Positions 16,945 through 25,451 are shown, numbered from the stretch's first letter. The stretch: 34,131 nucleotides of DNA from Anaerolineales bacterium (GCA_016928525.1 JAFGKO010000001.1:1-34131), one strand, 5' to 3'. Numbers and translations are program-made. Notes: a model not told the origin generated them from the letters alone.

Positions 16945-17723
16945 CAGGCCACTCCCTGGGGAAACAGATCCTTGCGTTCGATGTTAATATATAACTTCCA
17001 CCGCCTGTTGAAACTGCCGCGAGCCGGTTTTTGCGGATCGAGCTTCACAGGTCCCTTAGCGGGTTTCAAACTGCCAATAGATTGTCCAAGTAATTCAAGT
17101 AAATACCCAAGTCTTGAGCGAAGGCTGGCATTCTGCAATCGTTCTGCGTATTCAAGCAATATGGGCATTTCCAGTGACCCCTGAGAAAGAGCTATTTGCA
17201 GTGCCTTTGCAACCTCCGATACACCTCCCGCATATTGAGGCAGGTTAAGACTATCCAGGATGGATTTGGGTTCATCGGCTACCACGACTGGCAATTCAGC
17301 CAGCATTTCGCGACGATATCCGAAAAAAGCCAGTGGTTGGAGCGTTACAAATTTAAAATTCAGCTCCCGAAAGGCGATATCCTTTTTACGGCGAGTCGTT
17401 GCTATAAACGTTGTACGCGGAACCTGTTCGGTAAAACCATGAAAATGCAAGGAGGACCAGAATGATATGTACGCAGGTGTGACTAGGTTACAGCCAACAT
17501 AAAGGGGATTGGTAAGCACCCTTTCAGGAGTCAGTCCGAGCAAAAGAAACTTGCCTTGTTCGATACGCACCACTAAACCAGCCTGCTCCATTCGATCCAG
17601 GAGACTGTGTGTTTGGAACTTATCCAACCCGAACAAAGCGGAAATGATTCGGCTATTGAAAGCGAACAACTCATCTTGGATGAGCTTTTGGGCTGCTGAA
17701 ATTGGCGTAATTTGTTGAGCCAT
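16944..17723 (-). CDS. AbiEi-family antitoxin/transcriptional regulator
   Basis: This 259-residue protein precedes the AbiEii toxin and has the expected N-terminal winged-helix segment (SALFGLDKFQTHSLLDRMEQAGLVVRIEQGKFLL, written here as a region at about 25-65). An AbiEi-type domain follows with AYISFWSSLHFHGF and TTFIATTRRKK. AbiEi proteins neutralise the toxin and repress their own promoter. I chose the ATG at 17723 rather than the upstream TTG (17750) because the protein then starts just before the first helix. No strong ribosome binding site is visible for either. It is longer than many AbiEi antitoxins because of its C-terminal extension. It is divergent from the DUF4143 ATPase across 304 bp. 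Confidence 0.8.
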   Translation of the reverse strand: MAQQITPISAAQKLIQDELFAFNSRIISALFGLDKFQTHSLLDRMEQAGLVVRIEQGKFLLLGLTPERVLTNPLYVGCNLVTPAYISFWSSLHFHGFTEQVPRTTFIATTRRKKDIAFRELNFKFVTLQPLAFFGYRREMLAELPVVVADEPKSILDSLNLPQYAGGVSEVAKALQIALSQGSLEMPILLEYAERLQNASLRSRLGYLLELLGQSIGSLKPAKGPVKLDPQKPARGSFNRRWKLYINIERKDLFPQGVA

Positions 17724-17820
17724 TTTATAAACTCGATTACATGATTTCAAATATGATTATACTACTGTTTGGGTCCTAAAAAGATCCTTCTTCTACTTTA
17801 CAGGACTAACAAAAGCTGTC

Positions 17821-17858
17821 CGGCACGGTATATCTCTGGAATACGGGTATAAATTTCG
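17821..17858 (+). repeat. 38-bp direct repeat, left copy
   Basis: This matches 20930-20967 at 30 of 38 positions, in the same orientation and with no gaps. The shared core is CTGG followed by ATAC, GGTATAA and TTTCG. The two copies bracket the ATPase and SWIM genes. Confidence 0.6.
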
Positions 17859-17977
17859 TAAAAGAACGTAGGCGGCATTAAGCCTGAACAAGCGGCTATC
17901 GACGTAATGGTCAGCAAAACAGGATACGTCTGACAGGGAGTGATCGTTTTTACAGGGCATTGTAAGCAGCAAGTTGC

Positions 17978-18021
17978 ACCATGAAAATCCGCTCCGTAAT
18001 GGTGGATTTTCATGGTATTAT
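17978..18021 (+). promoter_or_regulatory. 13-bp palindromic operator over a leaderless promoter
   Basis: ACCATGAAAATCC (17978-17990) is followed after 13 bp by its exact reverse complement (18004-18016). The right arm runs into a TATTAT -10 box (18016-18021). Only 6 bp separate that box from the ATG at 18028, so the transcript should be leaderless. No good -35 is visible; the palindrome occupies its place, which suggests activation or strict repression by a dimeric regulator. The other 17724-17977 intergenic sequence holds only the 38-bp repeat. Confidence 0.65.
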
Positions 18022-18027
18022 ATTTCT

Positions 18028-19179
18028 ATGATCGCTCGAACTCACCTACAAAATACAATCCAGAGTAAATTGGAAGCCAATCGTGTTGTGGGGTTGATCG
18101 GACCTCGTCAATGCGGCAAAACAACCCTGGCAAGGCAATTCATTCCCCCCACATCGGCTAATTATTTTGATCTGGAAGACCCTTTCAGCCTGGCGAGGCT
18201 CGACCAACCGATGACCGCTCTGCAAGATTTACAGGGATTGGTAGTTATTGATGAAATCCAGCGCCGCCCGGAACTCTTCCCCATTTTACGAGTATTAGCC
18301 GACCGAACCCCTTTGCCAGCCCGCTTCCTGATTTTGGGTAGCGCATCACCTGAATTGCTCCGTCAGTCATCCGAGTCACTGGCCGGGCGAATTTCCATCC
18401 TTACGATGAGTGGGTTTAGTTTAGCAGAAGTGGGAGCCGAAGCACAGAATCTGCTCTGGCGGCGCGGAGGTTATCCACTTTCATTCATCGCCTCCAGCGA
18501 TGAAACCAGCCTGGAATGGCGTAAGGATTTTGTTCTCACTTTTTTGGAACGGGATATTCCGCAGTTTGGTTTCAACATTCCGTCCACCAGCTTATTCCGC
18601 TTTTGGAGCCTGTTGGCGCACTATCACGGACAAGTCTGGAATGTGGCTGAAGCTGCCCGCACCCTGAACGTTGGCGAAACGACTGCCCGTCGTTATATTG
18701 ATTTGCTCCAAGATTTGTTCATGGTACGCCTGCTTCAACCCTGGTATGCAAACTTGGGCAAACGGCAAGTTAAAACGCCAAAAGTTTATATCCGTGATAC
18801 TGGTTTATTACACTATCTATCCGGGATTCGCACCGAACAAGAACTGCTCCTGCATCCTCGTAGTGGTGCATCCTGGGAAGGTTTTGTCATCGAAGAAGTT
18901 ATCAAAGCCACCGTACCGGATGAAGTTTACTTTTGGGGAACCCACTCAGGGGCAGAACTCGACTTGCTCCTGATAAAAAATGGCAAGCGCATTGGCGTGG
19001 AATGTAAACGCGTGGACGCTCCACGTCTGACCCCTTCCATGCGCACAGCGCTTACCGATCTGGATTTGTCAAAATTGTTGGTGATTTATCCCGGACCACA
19101 TATCTATCCACTGGCAGAAAACATCCATGCCATCCCATTGGCAAACTTGGCCGACAAGCCAGACAGTCTACTGGATTAA
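18028..19179 (+). CDS. AAA_14/DUF4143 family ATPase
   Basis: This 383-residue protein has a P-loop ATPase domain (Walker A GPRQCGKTT, residues 25-33; Walker B VVIDEIQRRPELFP). A winged-helix segment follows (NVAEAARTLNVGETTARRYIDLL), and the C terminus is a DUF4143 domain. The C terminus has the GAELDLLL ... GVECKR pattern of a PD-(D/E)xK-like fold, with Asp, Glu and Lys in the right order. These proteins are widespread in accessory regions and their role is not settled; mobility or defence have been suggested. The frame is open upstream to 17974 through the palindrome, but the ATG at 18028 fits both the promoter and the family start. The SWIM gene follows after 4 bp. Confidence 0.88.
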   Translation: MIARTHLQNTIQSKLEANRVVGLIGPRQCGKTTLARQFIPPTSANYFDLEDPFSLARLDQPMTALQDLQGLVVIDEIQRRPELFPILRVLADRTPLPARFLILGSASPELLRQSSESLAGRISILTMSGFSLAEVGAEAQNLLWRRGGYPLSFIASSDETSLEWRKDFVLTFLERDIPQFGFNIPSTSLFRFWSLLAHYHGQVWNVAEAARTLNVGETTARRYIDLLQDLFMVRLLQPWYANLGKRQVKTPKVYIRDTGLLHYLSGIRTEQELLLHPRSGASWEGFVIEEVIKATVPDEVYFWGTHSGAELDLLLIKNGKRIGVECKRVDAPRLTPSMRTALTDLDLSKLLVIYPGPHIYPLAENIHAIPLANLADKPDSLLD

Positions 19180-19183
19180 CACC

Positions 19184-20884
19184 ATGACCACCCTGACTGA
19201 ATCAACCATCCGTTCATTCGCCAGTGAGCAAAGCTTCGAGCGTGGGCACGAATACTACCACTCCGGCTCAATTTACAACACCGTCCGACAAGGCAACACC
19301 CTGCTCGCCGATTGCGAAGGCACATACACCTACCATCTTCGCATCGAACTCGATGAAGGCGGCATTCAGTCCACCAGTTGCACCTGTCCCTACGATTTTG
19401 GCGGCTACTGTAAGCACCTCGTCGCCCTGTTGCTGACTTACATCCACAAACCGGGGGAGTTCACCGAACGCAAACCCATTTCCGCTTTATTGGAAAATGT
19501 GGACAAAGCCACGCTGGTAACGGTTCTTGCCAAACTGACTGACCGCAACCCTGAACTCTACAACTGGCTCGAAACCAGCCTGCCCGTCGCCAGTGTCACC
19601 TTTGAACAAGCGGAATCCCAGACCAGACCGGTTAGCCAGGTATCCGAACCAGCCTGGCGCAAACGCATCAAAAATGTACTACGCCCAGGCCGGGGCTATT
19701 ACGATGATTACGAATCATCCTACAGCGCTTCCAACGACCTCGACGAAATCACCAATTCTGCTTCAGAGATACTTACTGCCGGGGATGCCCAGGGAGCCAT
19801 AACCATCCTGCTCGCCTTGCTCGAAGAACTCTATGATGCCTACGAAATGTTCGACGACTCTGATGGCGATCTTGGCGACAGCGCCAACTACGCCGGGGAA
19901 ATCCTGGCAGAAGCTATTCTCAGCGCCGACCTGGATGAAAAAGAACGCAAGTCCTTGGAATGCAATCTTGCCCCCATTGCCAAAGACCTATCTGATTACG
20001 CCATCGAAAATGGAGTGGAAATTGCCCAACTCGCGCTGGAATATGGGTGGGAAACGCACCCCGAATACGTCAACGATTTCACCGCCGACCTGGACAAAGC
20101 CAAACTTAACGTACTTGAGCGCCAGGGACGCACCGATGAATTCCTGTCCCTGTGCCAGCAAACCGGACAGCATCTGCGTTACACCCAGAAACTCATGCAA
20201 CTTGGCCGTATCGAGGAAGCCATCCACGTCGCTTATCAAATTTCTGAGCCCAATCACATCCTCGAAATTGCCAAAACCCTGCGTGAAAGTAATCGTCTGT
20301 CTGATGCTATCAGCCTGGCTGAACATGGAATAACACTCGGCGGACAAAAATATCACCTGGCAGCCTGGCTCGCTCCATTGGAAGAATCCCAGAGAAGGCT
20401 GGAACCGGCATTGCAAGCCCATCTTGCGACCTTCTCCGAAGCCCCCAGCCTGGAAACCTACAAACATATCCAGCGGCTTTCCGGCGAACACTGGACAGAA
20501 CTCCAACCAGAACAAATGAAAATCCTGCTCCAATCTGGGCGTTTAGATGCGATTGCCAGCGTTTATTTGCATGAGCAACAGTGGGATGAAGCTATCGTTA
20601 TCGCTGAGAAAAACACCCACGACTACAGCCTGCGTGAAAAAGTTGCCGACGCAGTTATCGCCTACCGCCCAGATTGGGTGATTCGGATTTCAATTCAGGA
20701 AGCCGAAAAATTAATTGAGCCAACCCAGAGCAGGTATTATCCACATGCCGCGCGCTGGCTGGCCAAAGCTAAACAAGCCTACATCCAATCTAGCCGCGCA
20801 GCGGAATGGCAAGCCTATTTCAACAAACTCAAAATCACCTATGCCCGCCGACCATCTTTGCAGAAAGAATTGGCCAGGTTGTAG
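19184..20884 (+). CDS. SWIM zinc-finger protein with helical repeats
   Basis: This 566-residue protein starts at the ATG just after the ATPase stop. The SWIM zinc finger lies near the N terminus: Cys66-x-Cys68 and Cys76-x-His78 (CTCPYDFGGYCKH). The rest is a long alpha-helical region with TPR-like repeats, for example LMQLGRIEEAIHVAYQ and QQWDEAIVIAEK. SWIM domains bind DNA or proteins and occur in SNF2 partner proteins. No nuclease or helicase motif is visible in this protein. Tight linkage to the DUF4143 ATPase suggests co-expression, but I cannot say they act together. A strong terminator follows at 21016. Confidence 0.85.
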   Translation: MTTLTESTIRSFASEQSFERGHEYYHSGSIYNTVRQGNTLLADCEGTYTYHLRIELDEGGIQSTSCTCPYDFGGYCKHLVALLLTYIHKPGEFTERKPISALLENVDKATLVTVLAKLTDRNPELYNWLETSLPVASVTFEQAESQTRPVSQVSEPAWRKRIKNVLRPGRGYYDDYESSYSASNDLDEITNSASEILTAGDAQGAITILLALLEELYDAYEMFDDSDGDLGDSANYAGEILAEAILSADLDEKERKSLECNLAPIAKDLSDYAIENGVEIAQLALEYGWETHPEYVNDFTADLDKAKLNVLERQGRTDEFLSLCQQTGQHLRYTQKLMQLGRIEEAIHVAYQISEPNHILEIAKTLRESNRLSDAISLAEHGITLGGQKYHLAAWLAPLEESQRRLEPALQAHLATFSEAPSLETYKHIQRLSGEHWTELQPEQMKILLQSGRLDAIASVYLHEQQWDEAIVIAEKNTHDYSLREKVADAVIAYRPDWVIRISIQEAEKLIEPTQSRYYPHAARWLAKAKQAYIQSSRAAEWQAYFNKLKITYARRPSLQKELARL

Positions 20885-20929
20885 GTTTCCTTGATAAGTA
20901 TTTTAGCTATAAAGTAACCAAGATTGTAC

Positions 20930-20967
20930 CAGCGGGGTACATATCTGGTATACAGGTATAAGTTTCG
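20930..20967 (+). repeat. 38-bp direct repeat, right copy
   Basis: The counterpart of 17821-17858, 46 bp after the SWIM stop codon. Beyond the 38 bp the flanking sequences do not match. Confidence 0.6.
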
Positions 20968-21015
20968 GCCCGTCTTGCAAGCAGAATAAAACCATTCCCT
21001 TACACGACCACGCCG

Positions 21016-21053
21016 CATTCCCCGTGCCTTTTAGGACACGGGGAATGTTTTTT
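21016..21053 (+). terminator. Rho-independent terminator after the SWIM gene
   Basis: CATTCCCCGTG (21016-21026) pairs perfectly with CACGGGGAATG (21037-21047) around a 10-nt loop and is followed by TTTTTT. Confidence 0.9.
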
Positions 21054-21095
21054 AGGTGCCCTTGAAACTGGTAGGATCATTGCTCATTTGTGGTG

Positions 21096-21141
21096 TTTCA
21101 ATAAAATTCCCTCTTGAAATTCTTTCAAAAATAATTATAAT
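21096..21141 (+). promoter_or_regulatory. Promoter and putative operator of the sugar operon
   Basis: TTGAAA (21114-21119), a 16-bp spacer and a perfect TATAAT (21136-21141) form the only strong promoter ahead of the regulator and the catabolic genes. The -35 lies inside the palindrome TTGAAA-TTC-TTTCAA, and a further TTTCAA half-site lies at 21096-21101. Alternating half-sites over the -35 suit binding by the DeoR protein encoded next, as autorepression and operon control. Confidence 0.65.
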
Positions 21142-21172
21142 AATGATTAAATGTGATTGATTGAGATTGATT

Positions 21173-21949
21173 ATGACGACCTTTGACACCCTTTCCAGCT
21201 ATGAACGCCAGCGTGAACTGGCCCGCCTGCTTGAGCGGACTGGCCGTCTCTCGGTAGCCCAGATATGCGAGCAATTCGACATCAGCGAGGCAACGGCCCG
21301 CCGGGACTTGGAGGCGCTATCAGAACAAGGTCACATCCAGCGCGTGCATGGCGGTGCAGTCCTTGTTCGCCAGGCAGCGCCGGAGGAGCCCATCCTGCGC
21401 CGGAGTTGCGAGCAGGAAAATGAGAAAGAGCGCATTGGCCGCGCTACCGCAAACCTCATACAGGATGGGGAAACGGTTTTCCTGGGCTCGGGGACTACTG
21501 TCTTGCAGGTTGCGCAACACCTCGTAACGCGCAATCTTACGGTCATTACCAATTCCCTGCCCGTGATCAACTTGATGGCTGAAAAGGAAAACATCTCTTT
21601 GATCGCCCTGGGCGGGATACTGCGCGATAGTGAATTGTCCTTCATCGGGCACATCACCGAGCAGGCTTTGTACGAAGTGCGAGCAGACAAAGTGGTCATC
21701 GGGATTCGCGCCATCAGCCTGGAGCAAGGCTTGACCAACGATTACCTGCCCGAAACGCTGACCGATCGCGCCATCCTGAATGCCGGGCGTGACACCATAA
21801 TTGTGGCCGACCACACCAAGTGCGGTGTGATCTCCACTGCTTTTCTCGCCCCGCTCACGTCCATGCGCACCCTCGTCACAGATAATAAGACTGACCCTGA
21901 TTTCATTGCATCCCTGCGGGCAAAAGGCGTTGATGTGATCGTTGCATAG
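21173..21949 (+). CDS. DeoR-family sugar-phosphate-responsive repressor
   Basis: This 258-residue regulator has an N-terminal DeoR helix-turn-helix (LSVAQICEQFDISEATARRDLEAL, region about 30-55, then GHIQRVHGGAV). The C-terminal DeoRC effector domain has the phosphate-binding loop FLGSGTTVLQVAQ and the IGIRAISLEQGLTNDYL segment. Members sense phosphorylated sugars; AgaR and LacR, which respond to tagatose or galactosamine phosphates, are in this family. It is the first gene after the operon promoter, and the amidohydrolase begins 12 bp after its stop. I use the ATG at 21173; an in-frame TTG lies at 21161. No ribosome binding site is obvious. The effector is probably an intermediate of the pathway downstream. 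Confidence 0.9.
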   Translation: MTTFDTLSSYERQRELARLLERTGRLSVAQICEQFDISEATARRDLEALSEQGHIQRVHGGAVLVRQAAPEEPILRRSCEQENEKERIGRATANLIQDGETVFLGSGTTVLQVAQHLVTRNLTVITNSLPVINLMAEKENISLIALGGILRDSELSFIGHITEQALYEVRADKVVIGIRAISLEQGLTNDYLPETLTDRAILNAGRDTIIVADHTKCGVISTAFLAPLTSMRTLVTDNKTDPDFIASLRAKGVDVIVA

Positions 21950-21961
21950 GCATATATATTC

Positions 21962-22996
21962 ATGCTGCTGGCAGGTTTTCGCCCCAAGTCTCAACTCGTA
22001 ACAAAATCTACACAAGTAGTAAAGCCCCGATTCCCTGCAATTGATGCGCACAACCATCTCGGCGAACCCTTCGGCGGCGGCTGGGATAAGAAACCATTGT
22101 CTGAACTGCTTGATCTGCTGGATGAAGCAGGCGTGACACATTATGTTGACCTGGATGGCGGCTGGGGCGAAGACATCTTGAACGCCCATCTTGACCACTT
22201 CAAAGCGAAAGCCCCACAGCGCTTCCAGGTTTTCGGCGGCGTGGACTGGTCGCAGTGGGAAAGTAAGGGGGACCGCTTCCCCAAATGGGCGGCAAGCAGG
22301 CTCAAGATCCAGAAAGAACGGGGCGCGCAAGGAGTGAAGATCTGGAAGGGATTTGGGCTGCACGTCCACGACCATGAAGGAAATTTGGTCAAAGTGGACG
22401 ATGTGCGCCTTACCCCGCTATGGGAGACTGCCGGGGAGCTGGGACTGCCGGTCATGATCCATGTAGCTGACCCGGTCGCCTTCTTTGACCCAATCAACGA
22501 GACCAACGAACGCTGGGAGGAACTGGGTGCGCATCCCGACTGGGCCTTTACCAGCCCGCCTTTCCCCTCTTTTATGAGAATTATGGAAAGTTTTGCTATC
22601 CTGGTAGCGCGCCATCCACGCACAACCTTTATCGGCGCACATGTGGGTTGCTACGCAGAAAACCTTGATTGGGTGGGCGCGCTGCTCGACCGTTGCCCGA
22701 ATTTCTATGTGGACATCAGCGCCCGCATTGGCGAACTCGGGCGGCAACCCTACACCGCGCGGCGCTTTTTTATCCAATATGCCGACCGCATCTTGTTTGG
22801 TTCGGACATGGGGCCGGACCTGGCTACCTATCAGATCATCTATCGTTTTCTTGAAACCGACGATGAATATTTCAACTATAGCACGGGGGATATCCCATTG
22901 CAGGGACGCTGGCATGTACATGGGCTTTATCTGCCCGATGATGTTTTGAAGAAGGTTTATTCAGAGAACGCCAGGCGTGTTCTGGGGATGGAGTAA
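21962..22996 (+). CDS. Amidohydrolase-2-like TIM-barrel hydrolase
   Basis: This 344-residue protein carries the metal-dependent amidohydrolase signature: the DAHNHLGEPF motif near the N terminus, MIHVADPVAFF in the middle, a FIGAHVGCYAENLDW strand motif and the LFGSDMG aspartate. This is the PF04909-type subfamily (lactonases, decarboxylases and related), not the NagA/AgaA deacetylase. Its job in the sugar pathway is unclear: lactone hydrolysis or an uncharacterised step are possible. The SIS gene starts 2 bp after its stop. The ATG at 21962 lacks a good ribosome binding site, so it may depend on translation of the repressor gene. Confidence 0.8.
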   Translation: MLLAGFRPKSQLVTKSTQVVKPRFPAIDAHNHLGEPFGGGWDKKPLSELLDLLDEAGVTHYVDLDGGWGEDILNAHLDHFKAKAPQRFQVFGGVDWSQWESKGDRFPKWAASRLKIQKERGAQGVKIWKGFGLHVHDHEGNLVKVDDVRLTPLWETAGELGLPVMIHVADPVAFFDPINETNERWEELGAHPDWAFTSPPFPSFMRIMESFAILVARHPRTTFIGAHVGCYAENLDWVGALLDRCPNFYVDISARIGELGRQPYTARRFFIQYADRILFGSDMGPDLATYQIIYRFLETDDEYFNYSTGDIPLQGRWHVHGLYLPDDVLKKVYSENARRVLGME

Positions 22997-22998
22997 AG

Positions 22999-24015
22999 AT
23001 GGATTTTGAACGGCTCGCAACGTATCGAGAGATTAAATCTCAGCCGCAAGCCTGGATGCAAGCATTGGAAATAACGAGTGTATCATCCCTGCCAAGTGCT
23101 CTGGATTACGACCAGGTCATCTTCACGGGTTGTGGCTCGACGTATTATCTCTCCCTGGCTGCGGCGGCCTTGTATCAGCAGTTAACAGGCCGCGCGGCAC
23201 GGGCTGTTCCGGGGGGAGAGTTGTTATTGAACGCTGGAACTGTTTTGACAAATCAAAAGACATTGCTGGTTGCCATCAGCCGTTCTGGCACCACAACGGA
23301 AACGGTCAAAGCTGTGGAGAAATTCAAGGCTACCAAACTTGGGGATGTGCTCGTCATGAGCAATTACGATGAAAGGCTTTCTCGACTGGCAGATACCAGC
23401 ATCGTAATCCCCAAAGGACAGGAAGAATCGGTCGCGCAGACGCGTTCCTTTGCCTCGATGTATGTGGCAGCAATTGCTTTTTGTGCGCGGACGGCAGGCC
23501 GAAATGACTTATTGGAAGCCATGTCCGGCCTGCCTGCAATTGGTGAGCGCCTCATCCGGGACTTCGAGCCTGCCGCCCGTCAAATGGGCGAAAACCTCGT
23601 CTTTGACCGCTTCTACTTCCTCGGCAGCGGCACTCGTTATGGGCTGGCTTGCGAAGTCAACCTGAAAATGAAAGAGATGACGCTCACCCACAGCGAGCCG
23701 TTCCATTTCCTGGAATTTCGCCACGGGCCGATGAGTATGGTCAATGAGAAAACCGTCGTCGTGGGGCTGGTATCTGAGTCGAATTTCAATCACGAGAAAG
23801 CCGTTTTAAACGAGATGCGGGCCCTCGGGGGCACGACCGTGGCGCTGGGCGAATCGGGAGTGGATATCGCCTTTAAGTCGAATATCCATGAAAGCGTGCG
23901 GGGTGTCCTATATCTCCCCATCTTGCAGTTGATGGCGTTCTATCGCTCGCTGGCAAAAGGCTTGAACCCCGACCGCCCGAACAATCTGTCTGCTGTCGTA
24001 AAACTGAATCTGTGA
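22999..24015 (+). CDS. SIS-domain sugar-phosphate isomerase/deaminase (AgaS-like)
   Basis: This 338-residue protein has tandem SIS domains like the isomerase half of GlmS and like AgaS. Visible motifs are FTGCGSTYYLS (first phosphate loop), SRSGTTTET (second loop), FLGSGTRYGLACE, and the ridge EPFHFLEFRHGP. No glutaminase domain is present, so it should act on an amino-sugar phosphate, either by deaminating isomerisation (galactosamine-6-P to tagatose-6-P in AgaS) or in reverse. The kinase and aldolases for tagatose phosphates lie later in the operon, which supports the galactosamine reading over glucosamine. A GGAGTAAAG sequence precedes the ATG and overlaps the end of the amidohydrolase gene. 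Confidence 0.82.
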   Translation: MDFERLATYREIKSQPQAWMQALEITSVSSLPSALDYDQVIFTGCGSTYYLSLAAAALYQQLTGRAARAVPGGELLLNAGTVLTNQKTLLVAISRSGTTTETVKAVEKFKATKLGDVLVMSNYDERLSRLADTSIVIPKGQEESVAQTRSFASMYVAAIAFCARTAGRNDLLEAMSGLPAIGERLIRDFEPAARQMGENLVFDRFYFLGSGTRYGLACEVNLKMKEMTLTHSEPFHFLEFRHGPMSMVNEKTVVVGLVSESNFNHEKAVLNEMRALGGTTVALGESGVDIAFKSNIHESVRGVLYLPILQLMAFYRSLAKGLNPDRPNNLSAVVKLNL

Positions 24016-24090
24016 AAGGAGGCCGGAACGTACGAACACCTTGACCTTTCTATGAGTGTCAATTCATTTCTAACCAAAAGGAGTAAGAAG

Positions 24091-25434
24091 ATGAAAAAAC
24101 TGTTCATATTGTTCGTTTTGACGGCGATGGTACTGTCCGCTTGTGGTGGCGGCGCTGGACCCGCCCAACCTTCCGGTGGCGAAGAACCTGCCCAACCTTC
24201 TGGCGGTGAAGCGCCGGCTGCCAATGAAAAAGTCACCATTCGCGTGTGGACACACCAGAACGATTCCTTCAACGCTGGTTACGAGGCACTGGCAACTGAA
24301 TATATGGGCATGCACTCTGATGTAGAGATCGTTTTCGAGACCTTCGATTATGATACCTACATCCAGACACTACAAACTGCCTTGCCAGCCAAGACTGAAG
24401 CCGATATCCTGCAAATGTTTGGCTCGTGGGTCTGCTCGTATGCCGAAGGCGACAACCTAGCTGAAATGCCCCCCGGTATCATCTCAATGGATGATGCCGA
24501 GGCCAAATTGCTCAGCGCGCCGGTTGGCGGCTACATCTGCAATAGCAAATTATATGGCGTGCCGCAGGAATTCAACATAGAATATGGCGCAGTGTTGTTT
24601 AACACTGCCATCGCAGAAGAAGTCGGCGCGACCAATTACATGGACGGCTGGGCGGACTGGGATGAAGTCATCGAGGATGGCCAGAAAATGGCAGTTGCAC
24701 AAGACGATGTGATGACCCGCGCCGGTCTGCACTTCACCGGCTCAGATGGACTTGCCACCATGTTCCACTCCGTTTACCTGCAAAACGGCGGGCAATATCT
24801 GAATGATGGTGTGTACACTGTCAACACGCCTGAGGGACTGAAAACACTTGAATTGATGAAGCGCCTCGTGGATGAAGGCCTGGTAGATCCCGTGCTCTAT
24901 AACGATGAGGAGAACTGGGTGGGCGACTCGTACTTTGCCGAGACCAGCGCCATGGGGTTGATTGGCCCGTGGGCTATCCCCGAATACAGCGGTGACTACG
25001 AGGATGTGGTCGCGGCAACGATTTACCAGCCACTACCCAGCGTAGGCTCTGAACCTGTCTTTGCAGCCGCTTCCGGCTGGGGGCTGACCGTTTCCGCCAA
25101 TAGCAAGGCACAGGAAACTGCCTGGGACTTCGTCAAATTTGTCACATTGGATGCGGACAACGCGGTCGAATGGAACCTGGCTTCTGGCACCTTGCCCGCC
25201 TTGGTAGACAACATCACAGGCGCAAACGCCGAAACCCTGGTGGCTGAGTTCTCATACTTCGAACCCTTCCTAGGGATCCTGGAATACGGTCAGTACGAAG
25301 GTCAATTCCCCGACCGGGACTTTGTCTGGTACGAGGTGGCTTATCCTGAAGTGTTGAACTTCTTGCAGGGTAACGCAACAGCTGAAGAGACACTGCAAAC
25401 AATCGAAAGCTCGGTGCAAGGCTCGTTCAAGTAA
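24091..25434 (+). CDS. ABC transporter sugar-binding lipoprotein
   Basis: This 447-residue solute-binding protein of family 1 delivers oligosaccharides to the two permeases that follow. It has a signal peptide (MKKLFILFVLTAMVLSAC) with lipobox L-S-A-C and Cys18 as the lipid anchor. A Gly/Ala/Pro-rich tether containing a duplicated AQPSGGE follows, then the two-lobed binding fold (VTIRVWTHQN start). The ATG at 24091 is chosen over the upstream one at 24052 because AAGGAG lies 8 bp before it and it begins the signal peptide. Aromatic residues in the mature part fit a carbohydrate ligand. A strong hairpin after the stop separates it from the permeases. Confidence 0.93.
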   Translation: MKKLFILFVLTAMVLSACGGGAGPAQPSGGEEPAQPSGGEAPAANEKVTIRVWTHQNDSFNAGYEALATEYMGMHSDVEIVFETFDYDTYIQTLQTALPAKTEADILQMFGSWVCSYAEGDNLAEMPPGIISMDDAEAKLLSAPVGGYICNSKLYGVPQEFNIEYGAVLFNTAIAEEVGATNYMDGWADWDEVIEDGQKMAVAQDDVMTRAGLHFTGSDGLATMFHSVYLQNGGQYLNDGVYTVNTPEGLKTLELMKRLVDEGLVDPVLYNDEENWVGDSYFAETSAMGLIGPWAIPEYSGDYEDVVAATIYQPLPSVGSEPVFAAASGWGLTVSANSKAQETAWDFVKFVTLDADNAVEWNLASGTLPALVDNITGANAETLVAEFSYFEPFLGILEYGQYEGQFPDRDFVWYEVAYPEVLNFLQGNATAEETLQTIESSVQGSFK

Positions 25435-25451
25435 TCTCCCCTATTCTAAAT

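Noticed and set aside
17751..18027. CRISPR-like array between abiE and the ATPase
   Set aside because: There is only one palindrome and one copy of the 38-bp repeat here; no regularly spaced repeats.
21320..22375. 351-codon minus-strand frame across the repressor/amidohydrolase junction
   Set aside because: It overlaps two well-supported plus-strand genes and has no family signature.
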